Shown piece by piece: positions 1 to 5,477 of a DNA stretch of 9,068 nucleotides. The notes below the pieces were generated by a model. That model made no database searches and was not told the origin of the DNA. It worked only from the letters and a program-made list of their open reading frames with translations. The stretch covers positions 1 to 9,068 of the forward strand of contig VBGQ01000106.1 of the NCBI GenBank assembly GCA_005882055.1, read 5' to 3'. Both the position numbers and the translations under genes were made by a program. Within the stretch, counting starts at the first letter, position 1. The number at the start of each line of letters is the position of its first letter. Origin of the DNA: Chloroflexota bacterium. GTDB taxonomy: Bacteria > Chloroflexota > Limnocylindria > QHBO01.

Positions 1-939
1 GAGGGCCACCAGCAGCCCGTCGATCGACAGCCGGACGCCCACCGCTCGGCGTCCTCGCAGCACCATCAGCGAGGCGCCACCGATCAGGAGGAGGCCAGAC
101 ACTCCCTCGAGCACGAGATGGAGCATGGCGAGGCTGAAGAGCCGCGTACTCCCGCTTGGATCGATGCCGGTCAGCTCGGTCAGCGCAGAGCCGAGGGCCA
201 GGATCGCCTGCGCTCCGGAGACGAAGAGCGCGGCCACCAGGATGAAGCGCATGCCGCGGCCACCCAGCCATCGGTGCCGGCGCTCCGTCCACCACTGGCG
301 GAGGCGACGGAATCGCTCAGGACGAGCCGCCGCGACCTCCAGATCCCTCGACTCCACGAACTCGAGGAGCTCGGTCGCCAGGCGTCGCTGCTCGCGATCG
401 GTCGCATGCCTGGCGGCCGATTCGAGGCGGGTCCGCAGCACCACGCGCTCCTCCTCCTGGAGGTCGCCCTCGACGGATTCCTCGAGCAGCTGCAATGCCG
501 TGAGCAGCTGGCTGCGTGGGTCGGCATCGGCCCTTCGTCGTGCGCGGACCCAGACGAATGCCGCGAGCACGAACGTGGCGTAGATGATGGGTGCGGCCGC
601 CGGATAGAAGTAGTTGTTCTGGCTGGTGATCAGCTTCCCAACCTCATCGATGAAGAGACCGATGCCGATGCCACCCAGCACCGCGGAGGCGCGGTAGACG
701 GAGCGCCCGGCGAGGACCAACGGAAGGAGCGACGCGACAAACAGGAAGAGCCCGCCAAAGAGGGCGTGTGCGATGTGCAGCTCGCCGCCACCGATGCGCG
801 GGTATCCGGTCAGATCCAGGAAGGTCCGCGTGGCGATGACCGTGCCCGCAAACGAGATCAACGTCAGGAACAGGTAGTGCTCGGCACCCTCCCGACGAAC
901 CGGTCGGCGCCTAGACGCTGGACGAGGCGAATCGGTCAT
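1..939 (-). CDS. Multi-pass membrane protein of unknown function, 3' end outside window
   Basis: Reading the minus strand from the ATG at 939 gives 313 codons with no stop down to base 1, so the gene continues out of the window. The protein has about four membrane segments near residues 21-43, 54-78, 84-101 and 113-130. A charged Glu/Arg-rich stretch of about 95 residues follows (about 131-225), probably cytoplasmic, and then two more hydrophobic segments. Residues 53-58 read ELHIAH and residues 96-105 read FIDEVGKLIT; I recall similar blocks in uncharacterised actinobacterial and Chloroflexota membrane proteins, but I know no function. The ATG overlaps the TGA of the upstream DinB-like gene as ATGA (939-936), which suggests translational coupling and a shared transcript with mtnN. 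No clear ribosome binding site precedes it. The plus-strand reading of the same bases is Arg/Glu/Gln-rich and does not look like a protein. Confidence 0.82.
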   Translation of the reverse strand, partial: MTDSPRPASRRRPVRREGAEHYLFLTLISFAGTVIATRTFLDLTGYPRIGGGELHIAHALFGGLFLFVASLLPLVLAGRSVYRASAVLGGIGIGLFIDEVGKLITSQNNYFYPAAAPIIYATFVLAAFVWVRARRRADADPRSQLLTALQLLEESVEGDLQEEERVVLRTRLESAARHATDREQRRLATELLEFVESRDLEVAAARPERFRRLRQWWTERRHRWLGGRGMRFILVAALFVSGAQAILALGSALTELTGIDPSGSTRLFSLAMLHLVLEGVSGLLLIGGASLMVLRGRRAVGVRLSIDGLLVAL

Positions 940-1631
940 GTCCCGGTGCGATCCTCGATCTCCCAGGCATGATCGAGGGCATGCCAGGCGGATCGCCGGA
1001 TCGCGAATCGTGGGCTCCACGGCTTCTTCGTGTTGCGCGGCTCGCGGATCGGCTCGCCGTGCACGACCGCGCTCAGGGTCTCGAGGAACGCTGAACGAAG
1101 CCGATCCATGGATCCGTGCGGGTCGCTCGCCGTGGCCTTGGGGGCCCGCGCTCCGAGCGCGCCCAGATACCCCTCGTCCGCCTCCCGAACGTGATCGATG
1201 ATCTTGGCCAGGCTCCGCCCGCCTCCCCGCGGGCCGAGACGGAGGCGCTTTCCCCGCGCGGCAGTGGCCGCCGCGTCGAACGTCTGCCAGCTCGCGACAA
1301 GGAGCCTGGTGGACCGGCGCAGCTCGTCGTCGCTCATGCGCCCCGGATCGGAGGGTCGAGGCACGCCAGGCGCCCCGAAGTCGGTGGTCGGGGTGCCGGC
1401 CACCCGCTCGGTGACCTTCAGGTCAGCCAGGACCGATGGCTTCGCGAAGGCGATGCGCGCGGCGCGCGGAACGGCGGCGTATCGGTCGGCGTAGGCGAGG
1501 AGTGCCTCGAGCGCCTCATCCGCGCTGCGTGCAGCACGGGCCCAGCCCGGCCATTCAACCGCGACCGCGAAGGTTCGCTTGGCTCCTTCCTCGAGGTAGA
1601 CCGTGGTCGTGGTCGTCGCCCGTTTCGCCAT
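936..1631 (-). CDS. HicB-like N-terminus fused to DinB-like domain
   Basis: This is a predicted soluble protein of 231 residues. Residues about 11-55 (VYLEEG, then AVEWPGWARAARSADEALEALLAY) resemble the HicB-antitoxin fold: a strand, a Pro-Gly turn, then a helix beginning at a DEAL motif. Residues about 99-231 look like a DinB-type four-helix bundle, with His147 (IIDHVREADEGYL) and the pair His217/His221 (WHALDHAWEIEDR) as a candidate metal triad. DinB-family proteins include thiol-dependent S-transferases; the substrate here cannot be read from sequence. I chose ATG 1631 because AGAGGG (1641-1636) sits five bases upstream. An in-frame GTG at 1646 would instead overlap the mtnN stop as GTGA and add five residues. 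The gene lies 11 bases after mtnN on the chosen start and overlaps the next gene by four bases, so the three probably form an operon. Confidence 0.78.
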   Translation of the reverse strand: MAKRATTTTTVYLEEGAKRTFAVAVEWPGWARAARSADEALEALLAYADRYAAVPRAARIAFAKPSVLADLKVTERVAGTPTTDFGAPGVPRPSDPGRMSDDELRRSTRLLVASWQTFDAAATAARGKRLRLGPRGGGRSLAKIIDHVREADEGYLGALGARAPKATASDPHGSMDRLRSAFLETLSAVVHGEPIREPRNTKKPWSPRFAIRRSAWHALDHAWEIEDRTGT

Positions 1632-1642
1632 TGGTTCCCTCT

Positions 1643-2416
1643 TCACGCCAGGATGGGGAGCAGGTGACGCACTACGCGCGCTCCATTGGCCGAGACCTGT
1701 TCAACGAAGCGCGCGAACAGCTCTGGCGAGGGCGCCCCCTCGCCAGCGAGGTCGCTGAGCGCGCGGATCACCAGGTGCCGAACGCCAAACAGCTCCGCGA
1801 CCTGGGCGAGCGCGCCGCCCTCCATCTCGACCGCGACCCCGCCCAGCTCGCGGTGCAGGCGCTCGCGTTCCGCCGCGTCGTTGATGAACACGTCTCCGGT
1901 CAGGATCGTGCCAGCGACGATCCGCGGGCGCCGACCTCCGACCTCCTCGAGCTCCAGCGGCGCCAGGCGTTCCATGACCTCGCCGAGCAGGGAGGCATCG
2001 GTCTCGAAGCCAAGATGGTCAACCGGATTGAGGAATGGCAGGTGTCCGGCCTGGTATGCGGCGATCCCGCTGGGCTCGCGAACCCCTGCGTCGTGCTGGA
2101 TCAGGCGCCTGGCAATCACGACGTCGCCGATCTCCAACGCCGGGTCAAGCCCTCCGGCCACCCCTGAGAAGACCACGATCCCCGGCTCGACCTGCGTGAT
2201 CAGCACCGTTGCGACGGTAGCCATTGCGACCTTCCCGATCCCCGCCTCGGCGAGCACCACCGGATGGCCGTCGAGGTGGCCGCGCCACGCCTGCTGGGCA
2301 GGTCCGAGCTGGATGGGCCAGGTCAAGGTCAGGGCAGCGCGCAGGGCGTCGAGCTCCGCCGCCATGGCAGAAACGATGGCAACCGGTCCGCTCACACGGC
2401 GATTCTGCAACGCCAC
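1643..2416 (-). CDS. mtnN: 5'-methylthioadenosine/S-adenosylhomocysteine nucleosidase
   Basis: A cytosolic enzyme that hydrolyses methylthioadenosine and S-adenosylhomocysteine to adenine plus the thioribose or ribosyl-homocysteine, feeding methionine and adenine salvage. The 257-residue protein matches the family along its length: AMAAELDAL with Glu21 (the position of E. coli Glu12), AGIGKVAMA at 58-66, SGVAGGLDPALEIGDVV at 84-100, GTILTGDVFI at 169-178, VEMEGGALAQVAELFGV at 196-212 with Glu199, and RALSDLAGE with catalytic Asp222 (E. coli Asp197). All three key acidic residues are present. The start is GTG at 2416, with GGCGG upstream; GTG at 2395 is a shorter alternative just before the first strand. 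It is the first gene of a minus-strand unit and diverges from the F420-reductase-like gene across 25 bases. A broader purine nucleoside phosphorylase-fold role (for example futalosine hydrolase) is possible but fits less well. Confidence 0.9.
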   Translation of the reverse strand: MALQNRRVSGPVAIVSAMAAELDALRAALTLTWPIQLGPAQQAWRGHLDGHPVVLAEAGIGKVAMATVATVLITQVEPGIVVFSGVAGGLDPALEIGDVVIARRLIQHDAGVREPSGIAAYQAGHLPFLNPVDHLGFETDASLLGEVMERLAPLELEEVGGRRPRIVAGTILTGDVFINDAAERERLHRELGGVAVEMEGGALAQVAELFGVRHLVIRALSDLAGEGAPSPELFARFVEQVSANGARVVRHLLPILA

Positions 2417-2430
2417 GCATACCGCCGGTC

Positions 2431-2434
2431 AGGA
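2431..2434 (+). promoter_or_regulatory. Ribosome binding site deciding the ATG 2442 start
   Basis: AGGA sits seven bases before ATG 2442. No comparable motif precedes ATG 2457, which is why the longer start was preferred for the oxidoreductase gene. It lies inside the 25-base gap between two divergent start codons, so each gene's promoter must overlap the other gene's 5' coding end. Confidence 0.45.
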
Positions 2435-2441
2435 TTGGCCG

Positions 2442-3059
2442 ATGATTGCACCGAGCATGCGCATCGCGATCATCGGAGCAGGCAATGTGGGAGGCGCCCT
2501 GGGGAAGGCGTTGGCCGCGGCGGGGCACGAGGTGGTGTTCGGTGTCCGCGACCCAGATTCGGAGAAGGCCCAGGCCGCGAGCGGTGCGGCGCCGAGGTCC
2601 GAAGTTACCAACCCGGCCGACGCGACCGTTGACGCCGAGGTCGTGATCTTCGCCCTGCGCTGGGATGCCGTCCCGGAGATCGCGCCCGGCCTGCCGGAGA
2701 TGGATGGCCGCGTGGTGATCGACGCCATGAATCGCTTCTCGGGCGATCCAGCCCGTAGCACGGCGCAGGACCTCGCCGACCTGCTGCCCGGCGCGAAGGT
2801 CGTCAAGGCCTTCAACACGACCGGCTACGAAAACATGTCAACCGCTTCCGGGCGCCAGCAGAAGGCGGCGATGTTCATTGCCGGCGATCACCCCGAAGCG
2901 AACGCCGTGGCGGCCACGCTGGCGGGTGACCTCGGATTTCAGCCAGAGGATGTCGGCGGCCTCAAGAACGCCAAGCCGCTCGAGGAGATGGTCAAGGTCT
3001 GGCTGGCGCTGGCCGAGCGGCACGGCCGCTCGGTCGCGTTCGCGCTATCCGACGACTGA
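2442..3059 (+). CDS. F420/NADP oxidoreductase-like Rossmann protein
   Basis: A 205-residue NAD(P)-binding protein of the F420_oxidored type. It shows the dinucleotide loop GAGNVGG (residues 12-18), the second strand VVFGVRDP with an Arg where the NADP 2'-phosphate is usually bound, a strand ending in VVIDAMN, and VVKAFNTTGYENM, which is a hallmark block of this family. It is close in size to archaeal and actinobacterial NADPH:F420 reductases, so hydride transfer between NADP(H) and F420 is the leading guess. Many homologues have no proven substrate, so the annotation should stay at family level. I chose ATG 2442 because AGGA (2431-2434) lies seven bases upstream; ATG 2457 (MRIAIIGAGN) is the alternative. 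The stop lies one base from the stop of the convergent small basic gene. Confidence 0.85.
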   Translation: MIAPSMRIAIIGAGNVGGALGKALAAAGHEVVFGVRDPDSEKAQAASGAAPRSEVTNPADATVDAEVVIFALRWDAVPEIAPGLPEMDGRVVIDAMNRFSGDPARSTAQDLADLLPGAKVVKAFNTTGYENMSTASGRQQKAAMFIAGDHPEANAVAATLAGDLGFQPEDVGGLKNAKPLEEMVKVWLALAERHGRSVAFALSDD

Positions 3060-3060
3060 C

Positions 3061-3366
3061 CTAGCTCTTCTTGCGGCCTCCGCGCGGGCCGCGCTTGGTG
3101 CTCGCCGCTCGCAGCGTGCGCGTCGGCTTCGCGACCTTGCTGTCGTCTTCGACCTCGATACCGTGACGCTTCGCGGCGGAGACGATCTTCTTGCGCGCCC
3201 GCTCCTTGGCCGCGGCGCTCTCAAACTCGGTCTGGTTCCAGCGCGCCATGGCGTTGCGGATGTGCGATTCGTCGTGAATGGGGAGGTGCTCCCCGCCCTT
3301 TGTGTCGACGTACGCGAACTGGTTGCTGCGCAGGCCCTCACGCTTCTTCGTCGTCAGATCTGCCAT
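3061..3366 (-). CDS. Small basic protein, DUF6582-like
   Basis: A 101-residue protein. It begins MADLTTKKREGLRSNQFAYV, followed by GGEHLPIHDESHIRNAMARWNQTEF, a helix rich in Ala, Lys and Arg, HGIEVEDDSKV, and a tail of Arg, Lys, Gly and Ser ending GRKKS. The block 'Phe-Ala-Tyr ... Leu-Pro-Ile-His-Asp-Glu-Ser-His-x-Arg-Asn-Ala' is typical of small uncharacterised proteins grouped, as I recall, under DUF6582. The basic tail could bind nucleic acid, but that is only inference. ATG 3366 is chosen because a perfect anti-16S match, AGGAGGTGA (3382-3374), precedes it at ideal distance; an upstream in-frame start at 3405 is not needed. It lies downstream of the glycine-rich gene on the same strand, with a hairpin between them, and converges on the oxidoreductase gene with one base between stops. 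Confidence 0.78.
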   Translation of the reverse strand: MADLTTKKREGLRSNQFAYVDTKGGEHLPIHDESHIRNAMARWNQTEFESAAAKERARKKIVSAAKRHGIEVEDDSKVAKPTRTLRAASTKRGPRGGRKKS

Positions 3367-3373
3367 CTGTCGT

Positions 3374-3382
3374 TCACCTCCT
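3374..3382 (-). promoter_or_regulatory. Full-length Shine-Dalgarno sequence
   Basis: On the minus strand this reads AGGAGGTGA, a nine-base complement to the 16S 3' end, seven bases before ATG 3366. It is the strongest ribosome binding site in the window and suggests the small basic protein is made in quantity when its message is present. Confidence 0.7.
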
Positions 3383-3417
3383 GGACCGATGGAGGTGCAG
3401 CCCACGTGCCACGGACA

Positions 3418-3450
3418 CGAACGAGCCGCTCGAGATGAGCGGCTCGTTCG
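3418..3450 (-). terminator. Perfect 14-bp hairpin between two minus-strand genes
   Basis: Bases 3418-3431 and 3437-3450 are exact reverse complements (13 bp CGAACGAGCCGCT plus one more C-G pair) around a five-base loop. The hairpin begins 20 bases after the stop of the glycine-rich gene, the usual place for an intrinsic terminator. Neither strand has a T-tract after it, as is common in high-GC genomes, so termination is inferred. It could instead be an RNA-stability or attenuation element in the leader of the small basic gene. Confidence 0.5.
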
Positions 3451-3470
3451 GTTGAGGCGTGCGGGCAGTA

Positions 3471-3731
3471 TCAGCCGCCGGTCACGCCCTCGTCCTTCTT
3501 CTCGTCCGGCTGGCCCATACCGCCCGACTGTCCACCACCGGGCTGGTTCATCCCGCCGCCGGTGCCCATGCCGCCCGTGCCGCCCTCAGAGCCGGATCCG
3601 CCCGACCCAGAGCCGGTACCCATGCCACCGCCTGGCTGGTTCATTCCGCCGGAACCTGGCGATTGGCCCCCTCCCGACTCGGTGTCGGGCTGGCGCATGC
3701 CGCCTTCCTTCTCCTTGTCGTCGAACGTCAT
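3471..3731 (-). CDS. Glycine-rich low-complexity repeat protein
   Basis: An 86-residue protein with no recognisable enzyme domain. A charged head (MTFDDKEKEGG) and a charged tail (PDEKKDEGVTGG) flank a core of Gly, Ser, Met, Gln and Pro. The short unit GGM-[RNG]-QP occurs four times: GGMRQP, GGMNQP, GGMNQP and GGMGQP. The segment GGMNQPGGG recurs together with GGMGTG. There is no signal peptide or membrane segment. Such composition implies a disordered protein. The ATG at 3731 follows GGGGAG by nine bases. The frame stays open further upstream, but that part is unlike the repeat core and lacks a ribosome binding site. It is transcribed toward the small basic gene and diverges from the cytosine deaminase. 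Frame support comes from the repeat period and the head and tail; with GGN-rich sequence, some risk of a spurious call remains. Confidence 0.62.
   Translation of the reverse strand: MTFDDKEKEGGMRQPDTESGGGQSPGSGGMNQPGGGMGTGSGSGGSGSEGGTGGMGTGGGMNQPGGGQSGGMGQPDEKKDEGVTGG
3537..3660. repeat. Imperfect coding repeat in the glycine-rich gene
   Basis: A block reading GGCTGGTTCAT followed by CCGCC on the plus strand occurs near 3540-3558 and again near 3632-3650. Copies of the GGTRCCCATGCC element lie at about 3562 and 3616. Both encode the GGMNQP and GGMGTG units. The two halves differ at synonymous positions, so the duplication is not recent. Confidence 0.5.
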
Positions 3732-3752
3732 GATCGCGTTCTCCCCATTTCG

Positions 3753-3780
3753 GCCCGTCCCGAGGTCTTCGGGACTGGGC
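3753..3780. other. Hairpin in the divergent intergenic region
   Basis: GTCCCGA (3757-3763) pairs with TCGGGAC (3769-3775) around a five-base loop. Four more pairs (GCCC 3753-3756 with GGGC 3777-3780) extend it across a single bulged T, for about 11 pairs in total. It lies in the 134-base gap between the glycine-rich gene (minus) and the cytosine deaminase gene (plus), 22 bases upstream of the former's ATG. It could be a leader hairpin or an operator. I found no convincing paired -35/-10 boxes in this gap. Confidence 0.4.
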
Positions 3781-3865
3781 TCATGCCGAGAAATCGCATG
3801 CATTTGGCGTGCCGGACGGTGCGATCTGCCTTCCTTCATATCGGTGCAACTGGCATCCTTGGAGC

Positions 3866-4336
3866 GTGAACGCCAGTCAGGTCCCCGACGATCGCACCTT
3901 CATGCAGGTGGCCAAGGACGAAGCGCGGAAGGGTCGGGCTGAGGGGGGCATCCCCATCGGCGCGGCGCTGGTCGTGGACGGCAGGGTGATCGGCTCCGGC
4001 CATAACCGCCGCGTGCAGCTCGGCAGCCCCATTCGCCACGGCGAGACCGATGCGCTGGAGCAGGCCGGCCGCCAGCCGGCATCGATCTATCGACGAGCGA
4101 CCATGTACACCACCCTGTCGCCGTGCGACATGTGCACCGGCTCGATCCTGCTCTACGAGATCCCGCGGGTGGTGATGGGCGAGAACCACACCTTCGTGGG
4201 CGGGGAGGACTACCTCCGGTCCCGTGGCGTCGAGGTCGTCAACCTGGACGACCCGGAGTGCGTAGCCATGATGGACGAGTTCATCGCCGAATCTCCCGAG
4301 CTCTGGAACGAGGACATCGGCGAGGAGGCGACCTAG
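3866..4336 (+). CDS. Cytosine deaminase, yeast (FCY1) type
   Basis: A zinc enzyme of the CDA fold that converts cytosine to uracil in pyrimidine salvage. The 156-residue protein matches yeast cytosine deaminase over its whole length with a constant offset of four or five residues. His58-Gly-Glu60 and Pro86-Cys87-x-x-Cys90 supply the zinc ligands and the proton-shuttling Glu. Asn47 in GHNRR, Phe110 in GENHTF, Trp147 and Asp150 in the C-terminal WNEDIGE match the residues that hold cytosine in the yeast enzyme. This favours cytosine over guanine or tRNA adenosine. The start is GTG 3866, which gives the expected short N-terminal lead; ATG 3902 would cut into the first helix. GGAG lies too close to the GTG to act as a normal ribosome binding site, so initiation may be leaderless. 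The stop overlaps that of the convergent MFS fragment. Confidence 0.9.
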   Translation: MNASQVPDDRTFMQVAKDEARKGRAEGGIPIGAALVVDGRVIGSGHNRRVQLGSPIRHGETDALEQAGRQPASIYRRATMYTTLSPCDMCTGSILLYEIPRVVMGENHTFVGGEDYLRSRGVEVVNLDDPECVAMMDEFIAESPELWNEDIGEEAT

Positions 4337-5178
4337 GCCTCCGGAACCACCACCGCTGACGCCCGGCCGAGCGCCGGAGCGAGCAACCAGGCCAAACCGA
4401 TGACGCCGCCGGCACCGGCGATCCCGGCGGCAACGAACATCCCCGGCAGGCCCAGGCGAGCGGACAGCTCGCCGCCGATCTCGGGACCGATGATCATGGC
4501 CAACCCCATGATCGTGGCGGTGAGCACGCCCTGGGCCGCGGCGGCGGCCCCCGTCGGAGCGTGGCGTGAGACGTAGGCCACGCACCCGATCAGGACGAGC
4601 GCGAAGGCTGCACCGTGGATGGCCATGGTCAGCGTCGCGAGCACCGGGTCGGTGACAAGCGCCACGGCCGCAGCCCGGGCAACGAACAGTGCGGCGCCGA
4701 ACACGATCAGTCGTTCCAGCCCGAAACGCCGCGCAAGGGCGGAGAAGGAGAACATCAGGGGAACCTCGACGGCGGCGCCGATCGCCCACGCCCACCCCAC
4801 GAGAGTCTGCGGTGCGCCGATCTCCACCAGGTGAATCGAGAAGAACCCGTTGATCGCGGAGTTCGCAGACCAGACCACCAGGGCCACCGCCAGGAATCGG
4901 ACAAGCACTGGTGAGCGGAGAACGGCGGCGAGGCCGCCAAGCCTCGGCAGGATCGGCTCGGTGGACCGTGACTGAAGGCTGAGACCGACCAGGCCGGTGA
5001 GCAGCAGCGCCGAGATCAGGACGATGAAGAGGCTGCCGATGCCGGCGCGGTCGGTCAGCCAGCCTGACCAAACCGGCTCCGATCGTCGGGAATCGTCTCG
5101 AGGGCCCGCGCATCGAGGACCGGCGAAACGCCGGACATCGCGAAGGAGGCTGCGGCAGCAGCAGCGGCGACGGCCCAC
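4333..5178 (-). pseudogene. MFS transporter, C-terminal fragment (segments 6-12)
   Basis: The frame is open from ATG 5178, but only the part from about 5064 down (starting GWLTDRAGIGSLF) resembles a transporter; the Arg/Cys-rich stretch before it is out of frame with the MFS gene. From there it holds seven hydrophobic segments: SLFIVLISALLLTGLVGL, the VWSANSAINGFFSIHLVEIG segment, WAWAIGAAVEVPLMF, FGAALFVARAAAVAL, AIHGAAFALVLIGCVAYVS, MGLAMIIGPEIGG and FVAAGIAGAGGVIGLAWLL. Together with the upstream fragment the gene would give about 400 residues, the usual length for MFS_1-like symporters. The substrate is unknown. Whether this half is translated is doubtful unless the lesion is a sequence error. 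Its TAG shares CTAG (4333-4336) with the stop of the convergent cytosine deaminase. Confidence 0.75.
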
Positions 5179-5477
5179 AGGCCATGGGCCAGCGCCAGCG
5201 CCGCAAACGCACCAGATGCCAGGCTTGCCGGGATCAGGAGGACGAAACGCGATCGTCCAAACCGATCCGCCGCGGCTCCCCAGAGAGGCGAGCCCACCAT
5301 GCCGGCAGCGGAGAAGACCGCCGCCACCAGGCCGATCGAGCCCAGGCCCAACCCGAGCGAGTGGTAATAGATCGGGATGTAGGGATAGAGCGCCCCGATG
5401 GCGGCGGACAGGGCCACATATGCGAGCCGCGCACGCGCCCCCGCCGAGATGCGGGTCACGGCAGGACGCTCCGGCAT
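5055..5477 (-). pseudogene. MFS transporter, N-terminal fragment (segments 1-4)
   Basis: A 140-residue fragment of a major facilitator permease. It contains LAYVALSAAIGALYPYIPIYYHSLG (segment 1), GSIGLVAAVFSAAGMVG (segment 2), the cytoplasmic motif A as GAAADRFGRSR, FVLLIPASLASGAFAALAL (segment 3) and WAVAAAAAAASFAMSG (segment 4), then VSPVLDARALETIPDDRSRFGQ, after which the frame stops at TGA 5057-5055. In the PF12832-like permeases, RYG or RFG is normally followed by RVWGS and the fifth membrane segment. Here the protein jumps to the sixth-segment side in another frame. The start may be ATG 5477 (22-base overlap with aroK) or GTG 5459, which overlaps the aroK stop as GTGA; the latter matches the coupling seen elsewhere in the window. 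It is co-oriented and probably co-transcribed with aroK. Confidence 0.75.

Noticed and set aside
118..972. Long plus-strand open frame of 284 codons
   Set aside because: It is rich in Arg, Glu, Gln and Gly with no hydrophobic core or motif, and lies antisense to the membrane protein gene, whose translation is clearly protein-like.
1116..2167. Plus-strand open frames antisense to the DinB-like and mtnN genes
   Set aside because: Low-complexity, Arg-rich translations without motifs; the minus-strand genes explain the region.
3061..3366. Small basic protein as a prophage or toxin-antitoxin component
   Set aside because: No integrase, toxin or phage gene lies nearby, and the composition alone does not support it.
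3540..3660. Short repeats as a CRISPR or minisatellite array
   Set aside because: Units are imperfect, in frame, differ at synonymous sites and encode the GGMxQP protein repeats; there are no spacers.
5055..5070. Programmed ribosomal frameshift joining the two MFS halves
   Set aside because: There is no slippery heptamer at the junction, and slippage could not replace the missing fifth membrane segment.
3836..5212. Minus-strand open frame of 458 codons across the cytosine deaminase and MFS regions
   Set aside because: Arg/Gly/Pro-rich shadow frame, antisense to a well-recognised deaminase and in the wrong frame for the MFS gene.
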